From positions 1,364,001 to 1,428,000 of the forward strand of contig NZ_CP132938.1 of NCBI RefSeq assembly GCF_040358255.1: a stretch of 64,000 nt of DNA. The letters are read 5' to 3'. Position 1 is the first letter of the stretch. Every line of letters begins with the position of its first letter. The translations under genes and the position numbers were made by a program. The notes below the pieces were generated by a model. It was not told the DNA's origin and made no database searches. It worked only from the letters and a program-made list of their open reading frames with translations. The DNA is from Tunturibacter gelidoferens. GTDB lineage: Bacteria; Acidobacteriota; Terriglobia; Terriglobales; Acidobacteriaceae. This document shows, in pieces, positions 33,407 to 42,596 of the stretch.

Positions 33407-35515
33407 TTACTCGCCGAGTGCCCCCACCTTAAGCTCCCTCACCAGAAACGCATACTGGTCAACCGTCGCCTCAATCCTTTTGCTGAGCGGCATTCCGGCG
33501 CCGTGCCCCGCCCGGGTCTCTACACGAATCAGGATCGGATTCGGGCCTGTCTGAGCAGCCTGCAGAGCCGCAGTGTATTTGAAGCTGTGCGCCGGGTACA
33601 CGCGGTCGTCATGATCACCCGTTGTAATCAACGTCGCCGGATAAGCCGTGCCCTGCAGAATATTGTGCAGTGGAGAGTACTTGTAGATTGCGGCAAACTC
33701 CTCTGCGTTCTCTGAAGGAGATCCGTACTCCTCCTTCCACGCCCAGCCGATCGTGAACTTGTCGAAGCGCAGCATATCCATCACGCCAACCTGTGCGATC
33801 ACGGCACCGAAGAGATCGGGACGCTGCAGCTCACAGGCCGCCACCAGCAAGCCGCCGTTGCTCCCTCCAGAGGTAGCAAGCTTCGCCGCCGAAGTGTACT
33901 TGTTCGCGATGAGCCACTCTGCTGCGGCGATGAAGTCATCGAAGACGTTCTGCTTCTTCAGTCGTGTTCCCGCCTCGTGCCACGCCTCGCCATACTCGCC
34001 GCCGCCGCGCAGGCTGGGCTGTGCGTAGACTCCGCCCATCTCCATCCACATTACATGCGCAGAAGAGAACTCCGGCATCAGCGGCACATTGAAGCCGCCA
34101 TACGCATACAACAGCGTCGGCGCACTCCCGTTCAGAACCAGGCTCTTCTTGTGGCTCACGAACATCGGAACACGCGTGCCGTCCTTGCTCGTGTAAAAGA
34201 TCTGTGTCGTCTCATAGAGCGCCGGATCGAATAATAGCTTCGGCTGCCGGAAGAGTGTCGACTGGCGCGTCTTCATGTTCAGCCTGTAGATCGTACCTGG
34301 CGTCGTAAAGTTGGTGAACTGGTAGAAGGTCTCAGTATCCTCGCGCAGTCCGCCGAAGCCGTACGCCGTGCCGATCGCCGGCAGCTTCAGCCGTTCGATC
34401 AACTGCCCATCAAGACTGCGAAGTTCGATCAGGCTCTGCGCGTCAGCAAGATAGTTCGCGATGAATGTGTTGTCGATGATCGAGATATCGCTCAGCTTGT
34501 TCTTGCTCTCGGGAATAACCGTCTTCCAGTGTTCGCGCTCAGGGTGATTCAGGTCGATCGAGATGACCTTGCCGTTAGGAGCATCGAGCGTAGTGAGCAG
34601 CCAGAAGAGAGTGCCGTCGTTATTGATCGGCGCGTACGTCGCGTCAGCGGTTTTAATCAGCCGCAGAATCGCGGAGTCAGGCTGCTGAAGATCCTTGATC
34701 GCAATCTCGTTATTCGGACTCGTGCCTTTCGACTGGTAGAGCACCAGGTATCGGCCGTCATCGGTCACGTGCGCGCCGAGGTTCAACTCCTTGTCGTCGG
34801 GACGATCAAAGACTAGCTTGTCTTCGCTCTGCGGTGTGCCAAGCTTGTGAAAGAACACCTTGTGAAAGTAGTTGGCCGCCTTCAACGCTTCAGCCTCAGG
34901 CGCGTCGTAGCCCTCGTAGAAGAAGCCGCTGCCGTCTTTGAGCCATGCGGCCCCGCTGAACTTCGACCATTCGATGATGTCGGGCAGATCCTCTCCCGTC
35001 GTGACATCGCGGACATGCCACTTCACCCAGTCGCTGCCCGCATCTGCGATGGAGTAAGCCGCCATTGATCCATCGTCGGTGACGCTCATCCCGCTAATGG
35101 CAACTGTGCCATCCGTTGAGAAGGTATTAGGGTCAAGCAGCACCTTCGGCTCACCCTCCAGCCCCTCCTGCCAGTAAATGACATTCTGATTCTGCAACCC
35201 GCTGTTATGCGAGTAGAAATAGCGAGTCCCACGACGCGCGGGGGCAGTGTACCGCTCGAAGTTGATCAACTCCATCAGCCGCCTCTGCATTGTCTCGCGA
35301 GACGGAACCTGCGAGAGGTAGGCCTGCGTCACTTCGTTCTCGGCGTCCACCCACGTCTTCAACTCCGACGAATCAACATCCTCCATCCATCGATAGGGAT
35401 CGCTGACCGTGGTGCCGAAGTAGTTGTCCGTCTGCTCCACCCTGCGAGCGGTCGGGTATGTGAGAGCTGAGGTCGTTTCACGGGAGGGCGAAGCAACAGC
35501 AGAGTTCGTCGTCAT
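33407..35515 (-). CDS. prolyl oligopeptidase family serine peptidase (S9A)
   Basis: 702 residues, normal length for prolyl endopeptidase. N-terminal DPYRWMEDVDS, a central beta-propeller, and a C-terminal alpha/beta hydrolase with nucleophile SGGSNGGLLV, Asp in TTGDHDDRVYPAHS and His in RAGHGAG. It cleaves short peptides after proline. No signal peptide is visible, so probably cytoplasmic. The neighbouring 51-residue peptide is proline-rich, but a link is speculative. Confidence 0.95.
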   Translation of the reverse strand: MTTNSAVASPSRETTSALTYPTARRVEQTDNYFGTTVSDPYRWMEDVDSSELKTWVDAENEVTQAYLSQVPSRETMQRRLMELINFERYTAPARRGTRYFYSHNSGLQNQNVIYWQEGLEGEPKVLLDPNTFSTDGTVAISGMSVTDDGSMAAYSIADAGSDWVKWHVRDVTTGEDLPDIIEWSKFSGAAWLKDGSGFFYEGYDAPEAEALKAANYFHKVFFHKLGTPQSEDKLVFDRPDDKELNLGAHVTDDGRYLVLYQSKGTSPNNEIAIKDLQQPDSAILRLIKTADATYAPINNDGTLFWLLTTLDAPNGKVISIDLNHPEREHWKTVIPESKNKLSDISIIDNTFIANYLADAQSLIELRSLDGQLIERLKLPAIGTAYGFGGLREDTETFYQFTNFTTPGTIYRLNMKTRQSTLFRQPKLLFDPALYETTQIFYTSKDGTRVPMFVSHKKSLVLNGSAPTLLYAYGGFNVPLMPEFSSAHVMWMEMGGVYAQPSLRGGGEYGEAWHEAGTRLKKQNVFDDFIAAAEWLIANKYTSAAKLATSGGSNGGLLVAACELQRPDLFGAVIAQVGVMDMLRFDKFTIGWAWKEEYGSPSENAEEFAAIYKYSPLHNILQGTAYPATLITTGDHDDRVYPAHSFKYTAALQAAQTGPNPILIRVETRAGHGAGMPLSKRIEATVDQYAFLVRELKVGALGE

Positions 35516-35878
35516 CAGGTCAACTTTCGGTCATGTGGCGCTCAGAGGTGCCGCCCCGGACTATAGATTAGATGACGAAATCCGAAGTAGGTAACGCAGA
35601 AGGTGACTTCACCTTTTATTGAGAGGGCAAAAATGGGAAGATCTTCGCGCCGCACATCCAGCGGTGAAAATAAAGTCAAAAAATGTGGCGCATTTTTCGG
35701 AGCTTGAAAGCCGACGGTTAAAACACCACGTCAGCCACGCAATTCACCACACTCTCACCACGATTTCACCACCGCAAAACACCCTTAAAACAAAAAACCC
35801 CCAATAAAAGCCACCACCTCACCACAAACCATTTTTTTCAGTCGAAAGTACAAAATCTCCTCCGGTTAGACTTAAACC
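35516..35878. other. intergenic region between divergent genes
   Basis: About 360 bp between the divergent prolyl oligopeptidase and VWFA genes. The right part is skewed on one strand: a run of CACCAC-type triplets and A-rich blocks (about 35730-35840). No gene, hairpin or clear promoter identified. Confidence 0.4.
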
Positions 35879-36889
35879 ATGCGGCCTCTCCTCCCCGTCC
35901 TCCTGCTCTCGGCCACACTGCCCGCCCTGGCTCAGACCCCCGCGCCGACGGACGACCAAAGCTACACCCTCAAAACTCAATCCAACGTCGTCCTGGTCCC
36001 TACCACCGTCCAGACCAAGCACGGCGAGATGATCTACGAGCTCAAGCCAGAGCAGTTCGTCGTTGAAGACAATGGAGTTCCGCAGACTGTCCGCGTCGAC
36101 GAAGATACCGACTCTCTCGGTCTCTCTATTGTAGTCGTCGTCCAGTGCAGCCGCGCCGCCGGCTACGAGTATCCCAAGCTAAGCGGCCTCGGCTCCATGA
36201 TCGACGGCATCGCCGGCGACGCCCCACGTGAGGTCGCCATCGTCACCTATGGCTCCGCGCCGCTGCTGCTCGGCAAGTTCTCCAACAGCGTAGACGCGAT
36301 GGCCCATGCACTCGCGCAGCTCGAGCCCTGTGATGATCCTGAAGCCTCAACGCTCGACGCTGTTGCGTACGCGACGAGGCTCCTGGAAGCCCGCCAGAAT
36401 CACTATCGCCACGCGATTCTGCTGATCAGCGAGACACGCGACCACGGCAGCACAGCCAAGCCAGCCGAAGTAGTTGCGGCGCTTGGGCGAACCAATACCG
36501 TCGTCGACTCGGTAGCGTTCGGCCCAGGAAAGACAGAGGTTATGAGCGATCTCAAGTACGGCGGCGGAAGCGGGCCGATCGGTCTTCTCGTGATGGCAGT
36601 CAACGCGTTGAAGAAGAACGCTGCGCACGAGTTGGCTGCGCTGTCGGGCGGCGAGTATATCAACTTCACCACGCAGCGAGGCTTCGACGAAGGGCTCCAT
36701 CAACTCTCAAATCACGTGCATAACTACTATCTGCTGAGCTTTCAGCCTCACGCCGAGGCCAACGGAGAGCCTGCGTCAGGGATGCACAGAATACGCGTCA
36801 GGATTCCGGATTATCCTGAGGCGCGAATTCGCTTTCGTGAAAGCTATTTTGCCGGCGAGCTGGATTCCGCCGCGGCAAGCACGAACTGA
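35879..36889 (+). CDS. secreted VWFA-related protein (acidobacterial type), second copy
   Basis: 336 residues with a signal peptide (MRPLLPVLLLSATLPALAQ). It opens with the family block VVLVPTTVQTKHGEMIYELK and the EQFVVEDNGVPQTVRV motif. The A-domain metal-site loop is degenerate (SIVVVVQCSRAAG). The C terminus has NYYLLSFQPHAEANGEPAS, typical of the group. Related to 19518-20612 but not a recent duplicate. Function unknown; extracytoplasmic. Confidence 0.85.
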   Translation: MRPLLPVLLLSATLPALAQTPAPTDDQSYTLKTQSNVVLVPTTVQTKHGEMIYELKPEQFVVEDNGVPQTVRVDEDTDSLGLSIVVVVQCSRAAGYEYPKLSGLGSMIDGIAGDAPREVAIVTYGSAPLLLGKFSNSVDAMAHALAQLEPCDDPEASTLDAVAYATRLLEARQNHYRHAILLISETRDHGSTAKPAEVVAALGRTNTVVDSVAFGPGKTEVMSDLKYGGGSGPIGLLVMAVNALKKNAAHELAALSGGEYINFTTQRGFDEGLHQLSNHVHNYYLLSFQPHAEANGEPASGMHRIRVRIPDYPEARIRFRESYFAGELDSAAASTN

Positions 36890-37020
36890 AACCCGACTCA
36901 GTTGAACAACGTGGTTCGACATCTTCATTAGAAATTTCAAGGAAGGAGCATACTAGGAGTCCGATGCTAGGCAATGAAGCGGAACGGTGCGTTTGCCGAT
37001 AGAGTGACTCCGGGCTGGTT

Positions 37021-38865
37021 ATGGGTATTGGTTCTCTCGATGAGACCATAGAGGATCGCGTATCTTCTCTCAGGCGACTGACTTCGGTCGCGCTGGTACT
37101 GGTGTGCCTGGGCTATGCCGCGCTGCTGCTGAATATTCGAAGCTGGGACAACGGCGGTGTCACGATCCTTTGGCCTTCGAACGGCCTTCTGCTGGGCGTC
37201 CTTTTATGTTCAAGGCGACCGCAGTGGACGGCGTACCTGGCTGTTGGCTTTGCTGTCGATCTTGGGCTCAACCTGGCGCTGTCGTTTGCGCCCTGGACCT
37301 CTGTCTACCTGGCCGGCTGCAACATGCTGGAGGTCGGCATAGCGGCGGCGCTGATGTATCGGACGATCTCGCCTAACCCCGATCTTACTCAGCGCAAGCA
37401 GTTGCTCAGCTTGCTGCTGTATGGCGTTGTGCTCGCGCCCGCAATCGCTTCCGTGCTGGCTCAGTTGAGCATCACGAATCTGCACGCACTGCCGAGATTT
37501 ACCGCAGCCAGACACTGGTTTGTGGCGGATGCTCTGGGGATTGCGGTGATGACGCCGCTGTATCTGTCGTTCCGAGAGAGAGAGCAGTTTCCGGGTCGAT
37601 CCAGGCTGGAAGTTGCAGGGCTGCTTACGCTGCTGGTCGTTGTCGCAGTCGGTGTCTTCTGGCAGACGCGTTTCCCTCTTCTGTTCCTCCTTCTGCCGGT
37701 GCTCCTGCTGCTTGGCGCTCGTCTGCGATTGGCAGGATCCGCGGTTGGGTTGTTGATTGTGTCGATCATCGGTGGGTACCTGACCATTCGCGGGCACGGT
37801 CCGATCGCGCTGGTGCGTTCGGGGTCGACGATGACCGGCGATCTGCTGCTGCAGTTCTTCGTTGCTGTTTCGATGCTGGTGCTTTATGTGGTTGAGGTTG
37901 TGATTGCAGAACGCGAGCGGCTGCAGGTGAACCTGACGGCTAGTGAGACGCTGTTTCGTCTTTTGGCTGAAGCTTCGAATGATGTGATCGTTCTCTCGGA
38001 TCTCTCCGGCACGCGACGGTATGTTTCGCCGGCCGTGACCACCGTGCTGGGGTGGGGGCCAGAGGAGCTGATCGGCAATACTCACCTCCAGATCGTTCAT
38101 CCTGACGATGTCGACGCGGTGGAAGCTTTGATGAGCGTATGTCGCGAGGGTGAGCCGGTTGAGACTTTGAGCTATCGGTGCGCCAGAAAGGATGGAAGTT
38201 ACGTCTGGATGGAGGCGAGCATGCGGCTCTATCACGACGAGACGACGTGGGAGCCTATCGGTTTCGTCAATGTGGTGCGGGACGTGTCCGGTCGAAAGGC
38301 CGCGGAAGAGGAGCTGAACCGCACCTTCCGGTTGGTGGAGAATCTTGCGATGGCGGATGGGCTCACTGGCGTAGCGAACCGGCGCCGGTTCGAGGAAAAG
38401 ATGGACGAAGAGTGGCGCAGGGCGATGCGTGACCGATCGCTGCTCTCCGTGTTGATGATCGACGTCGATCACTTCAAACCGTACAACGATCTCTACGGCC
38501 ATGTGCTGGGCGATAACTGCCTGCGCCAGATTGCAGTGGCCGCGCAGGAGGTGATTCACCGCTCCTCGGATCTGTTTGCCCGGTATGGGGGCGAGGAGTT
38601 CGTGGTCGTGCTGCCGAACACCGACAGCGGGGGCGCTCAGCTGGTCGCTGAACAGATTCGACGGACGGTCGAGATGCTTGGCCTGCCACACTCGGGCAAT
38701 CCTTGCGGAGTGGTCACGGTGAGTATCGGCTGTGCAACCCAGACGCTGGGGCACGACTCTGTTTCGACCGTCGTGGTAGATGCCGCGGACCAGGCGCTCT
38801 ATCAGGCTAAGTCTGCGGGCAGAAATCGGGTTGAGGTGGCGGCGGGTTCGACGATCTCGAGTTGA
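37021..38865 (+). CDS. MASE1-PAS-GGDEF diguanylate cyclase
   Basis: 614 residues. Residues about 15-300 form a MASE1-like membrane sensor (around eight helices, with ILWPSNGLLLG typical). A PAS domain spans about 312-435 (FRLLAEASNDVIVLSD to NVVRDVSGRK). The GGDEF domain starts near residue 440 with LAMADGLTGVANRR; DVDHFKPYND holds the metal site and the active site is GGEEF. So it is probably an active cyclase making c-di-GMP. A typical RxxD inhibitory site is not apparent before GGEEF. No EAL domain. A copy-B repeat element follows. Confidence 0.93.
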   Translation: MGIGSLDETIEDRVSSLRRLTSVALVLVCLGYAALLLNIRSWDNGGVTILWPSNGLLLGVLLCSRRPQWTAYLAVGFAVDLGLNLALSFAPWTSVYLAGCNMLEVGIAAALMYRTISPNPDLTQRKQLLSLLLYGVVLAPAIASVLAQLSITNLHALPRFTAARHWFVADALGIAVMTPLYLSFREREQFPGRSRLEVAGLLTLLVVVAVGVFWQTRFPLLFLLLPVLLLLGARLRLAGSAVGLLIVSIIGGYLTIRGHGPIALVRSGSTMTGDLLLQFFVAVSMLVLYVVEVVIAERERLQVNLTASETLFRLLAEASNDVIVLSDLSGTRRYVSPAVTTVLGWGPEELIGNTHLQIVHPDDVDAVEALMSVCREGEPVETLSYRCARKDGSYVWMEASMRLYHDETTWEPIGFVNVVRDVSGRKAAEEELNRTFRLVENLAMADGLTGVANRRRFEEKMDEEWRRAMRDRSLLSVLMIDVDHFKPYNDLYGHVLGDNCLRQIAVAAQEVIHRSSDLFARYGGEEFVVVLPNTDSGGAQLVAEQIRRTVEMLGLPHSGNPCGVVTVSIGCATQTLGHDSVSTVVVDAADQALYQAKSAGRNRVEVAAGSTISS

Positions 38866-38866
38866 T

Positions 38867-39143
38867 GGGTAACCCCCTCCCCCCCATATTACCTGCGCGT
38901 AAAGTCTTTATTTTTAATGGTTTACCGGAGGAGACCAGACGCAAGAACCTCATTCCAAAGGGTTTGCCTACAGATTCTGGCAAACAAAGGGGTTACGGGT
39001 TATGTCTCTCCTCCTCACTAGGAAAGCCCCGGGGTTGGCCGGGGCTTTTTTGATCTCTATTCAGTATAGCGGTTTGACCATAACTGATACGCCACGCGAA
39101 TCTGCTGGATTGGCGCGGGTTTTCGTGGTGAGGGGGCTTGACA
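38867..39143 (+). repeat. intergenic repeat element, copy B of three
   Basis: Starts at the degenerate GGGTAACCCCC block, then GCGCGTAAAGTCTTTATTTT, GGTTTAC, CATTCCAAAGGG, an AAAGCCCCGG...CCGGGGCTTTTTT hairpin (about 39023-39051) that is a perfect intrinsic terminator in the plus direction, TATTCAGTATAGCGG, AACTGATACGCCACGCGAAT, GCGCGGGTTTTC and GGGGGCTTGACA. Same orientation and block order as copies A and C. It follows the GGDEF gene. Confidence 0.82.
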
Positions 39144-39211
39144 GGATCTTTGATCCTGGTCGTGCGAAGGAGACCGTCTCAGCGCAAAGTGATTAAATTG
39201 CAGCCGTAGTT

Positions 39212-39451
39212 TTGCGCAGCAAGCGGAGGCGGAGGAGGGGGAAAGAGGGTAGACGCAGCGCGACGGCTGGTCCGGACAGTGGAACCGACAATTGGTTTTG
39301 GATACACGTGACGCAGGCGATCGTATTTACGGTGCTGGCAATTTGGGCTTTTCAGCGGCTGGCCAGGGAGTGCGCCCTGCGCGGGTGGCGGCCACTTCGT
39401 GGCGTGTATACCGCTTCGCTTGGCGCTCCCGTTGGTCGCGAACGAAGATGA
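39212..39451 (+). CDS. doubtful small membrane protein, C terminus running into a repeat
   Basis: 79 codons from a TTG. An Arg/Lys-rich N terminus, then one plausible membrane helix (FWIHVTQAIVFTVLAIWAF), then sequence encoded by the palindromic element starting at 39391. There is no Shine-Dalgarno. The helix is protein-like, so this may be a small gene whose end was overwritten by the repeat, or chance. Confidence 0.25.
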   Translation: MRSKRRRRRGKEGRRSATAGPDSGTDNWFWIHVTQAIVFTVLAIWAFQRLARECALRGWRPLRGVYTASLGAPVGRERR

Positions 39452-39538
39452 TTCCGACCAACGGGAGGACCACGCGAAGCTCTAAAAAGGCGTGCGAACG
39501 CCGGCCCTCCGCGCAGGAGGCCTGTCCGGCAGGACAGT
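39391..39538. repeat. palindromic intergenic element, copy 2
   Basis: Same blocks as 17021-17171: CACTTCGTGGCGTGTATACCGC, CCCGTTGGTCG paired with CGACCAACGGG, ACCACGCGAAGC, then CCTCCGCGCAGGAGGC and TGTCCGGCAGGACA. It abuts the stop codon of the LysM/BON gene (39541). Confidence 0.75.
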
Positions 39539-39540
39539 CT

Positions 39541-39933
39541 CTAGGTGATGACGGGGAGTTGAAGGGTGGTACCGACCGAGACTTTGTTGGGGTCGGCGAT
39601 GTTGTTGGCCTTGGCGATTTCGGGATATTTGTTGGCGTTGGCGTAGAAGAGCAGGCTGATGGCAGAGAGGGTGTCGCCGGATTTGACGGTGTAGGCCTGC
39701 GTGTCGCCGCCAGTGTTGGCGATCTCGTGGTGCAGGTCGGAGTAGGTGGGGTCCGCTTTTTTGATGCTGTCCCAGACGCGCTCGAGGATGACTCGGGAGG
39801 GAACGGTGCCCTTGATGTGGAGTTGCTCGCCGTCAAGGTCGACCGCGTCTAAGGTGGCTCCGTAGGGGGCGAACTTTTGCAGGGATTCAATGACACCGGC
39901 GTACTTCTGTTTTAGAGCGTCGAGATCTGCCAT
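39541..39933 (-). CDS. BON-LysM domain protein (Kbp/YgaU-like)
   Basis: 130 residues. N-terminal BON-like segment (LDAVDLDGEQLHIKGTVPSR) and C-terminal LysM (YTVKSGDTLSAISLLFYANA to GTTLQLPVI). The two-domain architecture and lack of a signal peptide match E. coli Kbp (YgaU), a cytoplasmic K+-binding protein. The K+ role is inferred by architecture only. The YidB-like gene lies upstream on the same strand, 123 bp away. Confidence 0.82.
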   Translation of the reverse strand: MADLDALKQKYAGVIESLQKFAPYGATLDAVDLDGEQLHIKGTVPSRVILERVWDSIKKADPTYSDLHHEIANTGGDTQAYTVKSGDTLSAISLLFYANANKYPEIAKANNIADPNKVSVGTTLQLPVIT

Positions 39934-40056
39934 GGCGTGGCTCTCCTTGGTCAGCTTGGCTGACTGTTGTGGGATGCTGTTGGGGGAGAGCGCTGTGGCC
40001 CCGGCGCTCCGTAAAAATAGCTGCGAGCCTCGAAGTGTAGTCGCGAGCCTGGCGGG

Positions 40057-40464
40057 TTAGACGAATTTGCTAAGGAGAGTCTGCGCCATGCTGCCCATGG
40101 AGCTGGTCGGGGTGGCTTGCCCGTTGGGGGCGAAGTGCTGGATGACCATGGGAAGTACGGTGGCGAGGGCTACCTGAACGACCTGAGGCGAGACGCCTGC
40201 CTTTTCTGCGGTTTTTTCGATGAGGCCGGTTCCGCCGAGTCCCTGCTGAACCTGCTCGGGTGTGGCTGTGGCGGCTTGACCGGCTCCCCAGTTGTTGACG
40301 TGCTCGGCCATTCCGTTATTTTTGAAGGCGTCGAGAACGCCCTGAATACCTTCGGGATGCTGGGTGAGAGCTTCGATGAAGCCCCCGGCAACTTTGGCCT
40401 GATCGGTGCCAGCTGCGGCTCCGGTCTGACCGGCGAGCGATTGAATCATGTCCATAATTCCCAT
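40057..40464 (-). CDS. YidB/DUF937 family protein
   Basis: 135 residues, starting MGIMDMIQSLAG with GAGGTG Shine-Dalgarno upstream. YidB-type features: HPEGIQGVLDAFKNNGM, VNNWGAGQAATATPEQVQQ, LGGTGLIEKTAEKAGVSP, and VLPMVIQHFAPNG. Function of the family is not established. The neighbouring BON-LysM gene may be co-expressed. Confidence 0.85.
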   Translation of the reverse strand: MGIMDMIQSLAGQTGAAAGTDQAKVAGGFIEALTQHPEGIQGVLDAFKNNGMAEHVNNWGAGQAATATPEQVQQGLGGTGLIEKTAEKAGVSPQVVQVALATVLPMVIQHFAPNGQATPTSSMGSMAQTLLSKFV

Positions 40465-40777
40465 GTTGTTCACCTCGCACCCAATATATGACCGATCTTT
40501 CCCCAGCGCCGTCGGGCGGCACAAATATTTACGTATTTCTCATGGGACAAAATCCTCGCAACTGGATCGAAATCCTCACCAGACGGATATGGAGACGTCG
40601 ATGTTGAGACGGGCTCGGGACGGGTTTGAGTCAGATTGCAGTCCTGAGAAGAGTGTCACTTTCGTTTCCACTGCAATCGTCGTGTGCCTGAAGAGGCTGA
40701 TTTTGCTGGTGCTTCGGGTTTCTGACGTGTGATAGCATCAGCCGCAAATCCGATCACGAACTGGTAAGGAGAGCAGA

Positions 40778-41359
40778 ATGAAGCCGAAAGAGATCAGCCG
40801 GCGACAGTTCGCCACCGCAGTGTCCTCTGTTGGTGTTGGAACCATGATGCCCGCGGCATTGGCGCAGGAGCGGTTGCAAGAGCCGAAACCTGCCTATCCT
40901 CCGAGAGATGCCGGAGGGATTCACGGAGATATGCTGGGGAGGATCTCGGAGGGGCTGGCGGGCAATGATATTCACACGAAGGAAGGGCTTCTGAAGCTGG
41001 TCGCTCTGCTTCAGCAGTTTGATGTGATCTCAGAGCAGGATGCAGCGATGCTGAGGGAGACGATCGACGCGATCTTCTCAGCTCCGGAGACGACGGCCGC
41101 TAAGATCGACAAGATCTATGCGGAGGCGAAGGAGAAGGCTGGAGAAGTTACCGTTGCGATCATAAGCATTGCGAAGAACAGCGTCGAATTTGGGAGACGC
41201 CATGAGAGGGCGATCTATATCGTTGCCTCGGATGTTTCCGGTGCGCTTACCGGCGCGGCAACAGGAGCGAAGTTGGGTGGACGATCCTTAGCTGTGCTTG
41301 GCGCTCTCGCCGGCGCGGTTGGCGGTTCTGCGCAAGCTGCCTTTTCGCACAAGGGCTGA
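40778..41359 (+). CDS. hypothetical secreted protein, possible Tat substrate
   Basis: 193 residues. N terminus has SRRQFATAV, a twin-arginine-like motif, then a weak hydrophobic stretch ending AALAQER. The middle is helical and charged (KEGLLKLVALLQQFDVISEQ), the C terminus Gly/Ala-rich (SGALTGAATGAKLGGRSLAV), resembling glycine-zipper segments. No family recognised. Shine-Dalgarno GGAGAG before the ATG. Confidence 0.6.
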   Translation: MKPKEISRRQFATAVSSVGVGTMMPAALAQERLQEPKPAYPPRDAGGIHGDMLGRISEGLAGNDIHTKEGLLKLVALLQQFDVISEQDAAMLRETIDAIFSAPETTAAKIDKIYAEAKEKAGEVTVAIISIAKNSVEFGRRHERAIYIVASDVSGALTGAATGAKLGGRSLAVLGALAGAVGGSAQAAFSHKG

Positions 41360-41449
41360 CACGAGGTTGCATCTCCTGACGGGTGGCAAGTCTGTTCGTT
41401 TCCGGTGTCTGATTAACAACAGCGCTGATAGGAGATACACTTAGGCTCT

Positions 41450-41854
41450 ATGAGCGATCAGGCGAAGACTGCAGTTTCTACGAAAGAGGCACCGGCGGCG
41501 ATTGGGCCATACTCCCAGGCGGTGCGGGTGGGCGATATGTTGTTTGCGTCGGGACAGGTTGGACTGGATCCGGCTACCGGGCAGATGGTTGCCGGGGGGA
41601 TTACGGAGCAGACGGTTCGGGTGCTGGAGAACGTGAAGGCCGTGTTGGCGCAGGCCGGGCTGGATCTGAGTCATGTGGTGAAGACGACCGTTTTCCTGAA
41701 GACGATGAGCGACTTTGCTGCGATGAATGAGGTCTACGCGAAGTACCTGGCGCCTGAGGGCGTGGTTCCGCCGGCGCGGTCGACGGTGGCGGTGGCTGGG
41801 CTGCCGAAGGATGCGCTGGTGGAGATTGAAGTGATCGTGAAGGGTGCCGCCTGA
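41450..41854 (+). CDS. RidA family reactive-intermediate deaminase
   Basis: 134 residues. Family landmarks: APAAIGPYSQAVRVGDMLFASGQVGLDP, Asn in VLENVKAVL, VKTTVFLKTMSDFAAMNEVY, and PPARSTVAVAGLPKDALVEIE with the catalytic Arg. RidA hydrolyses enamine/imine intermediates from PLP enzymes. Normal length, start fixed by the N-terminal region. msrB follows after about 50 bp. Confidence 0.95.
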   Translation: MSDQAKTAVSTKEAPAAIGPYSQAVRVGDMLFASGQVGLDPATGQMVAGGITEQTVRVLENVKAVLAQAGLDLSHVVKTTVFLKTMSDFAAMNEVYAKYLAPEGVVPPARSTVAVAGLPKDALVEIEVIVKGAA

Positions 41855-41906
41855 AACATAAAGGGCGGCCCGGCATCTAATGACTAGACGACAGGAGGTC
41901 TGAACG

Positions 41907-42317
41907 ATGGCCGAGACGACGAAGGTTGAGAAGGTGCACAAGACGGAGGCGGAGTGGCGCGAGCTGCTGACTCCGGAGCAGTTCCATGTGATGCGCGAGG
42001 GCGGCACGGAGCGTCCTTTTACTGGCGCGCTGGTGAATAACCATGAAGACGGGGTGTATCACTGCGGGGCTTGCAATGCGCCGCTGTTTACCTCGGATAA
42101 GAAGTTTGAGTCGGGGAGCGGATGGCCCAGCTTCTGGAATCCGGTTTCTCCGGATGCGATTGTTTCGATCGAAGACAATTCGCTTGGGATGAGGCGGGTC
42201 GAGGTGCAGTGCGCGACCTGCGGAGCTCACCTGGGACATGTGTTTCCGGATGGACCGAAGCCTACGGGGCTGCGGTATTGCATCAACAGCGCTTCGCTGG
42301 GATTTGAGAAGCAGTGA
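41907..42317 (+). CDS. msrB: peptide-methionine (R)-S-oxide reductase
   Basis: 136 residues. Zinc-binding CGAC and CATC pairs, the SGSGWPSFW block, and the catalytic-Cys region [12 protein letters not shown] are all present. It repairs Met-R-sulfoxide. The 3' end carries a perfect 15-bp tandem duplication (42301-42315 and 42316-42330); the stop TGA arises at its junction, leaving the protein ending GFEKQ as before. Confidence 0.96.
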   Translation: MAETTKVEKVHKTEAEWRELLTPEQFHVMREGGTERPFTGALVNNHEDGVYHCGACNAPLFTSDKKFESGSGWPSFWNPVSPDAIVSIEDNSLGMRRVEVQCATCGAHLGHVFPDGPKPTGLRYCINSASLGFEKQ

Positions 42318-42352
42318 TTTGAGAAGCAGTAAACGGGTTGAAAACAGGAAAA

Positions 42353-42381
42353 GCCCCAGCCGGCTGGTTCGCGGCTGGGGC
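42353..42381. terminator. bidirectional terminator between msrB and rpmB
   Basis: GCCCCAGCC/GGCTGGGGC stem around an 11-base loop, T-rich on both sides (GTTGTATTT on the plus side, TTTTCCTGTTTT on the minus side). Confidence 0.8.
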
Positions 42382-42407
42382 GTTGTATTTCAGGGGTTTT
42401 GAGGCGG

Positions 42408-42596
42408 TTAGCCTTTGACGACTTTGCCGGTCTTGATGCAGCTGGTGCAGACGCGCATGCGCTTGCTTCCGCCATTGACCTGGGCTTTGACGGGCTGGAG
42501 GTTCACGTTCCAACGACGACGGGTGGTGTTGTGGGCGTGAGAGATGTTGTTGCCGAACTGCGGGCCTTTGCCGCAAAGATCACATTTTTGTGCCAT
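42408..42596 (-). CDS. rpmB: 50S ribosomal protein L28
   Basis: 62 residues, MAQKCDLCGKGPQFGNNISH at the start and RVCTSCIKTGKVVK at the end. The zinc-type CxxC pairs are present. The start is fixed by MAQKCDLC; an upstream in-frame extension of 23 codons is not L28-like. Confidence 0.97.
   Translation of the reverse strand: MAQKCDLCGKGPQFGNNISHAHNTTRRRWNVNLQPVKAQVNGGSKRMRVCTSCIKTGKVVKG

Noticed and set aside
36976..37053. 25-codon leader ORF overlapping the diguanylate cyclase start
   Set aside because: No convincing Shine-Dalgarno; unlike the sthA leader there is no evidence for translation.
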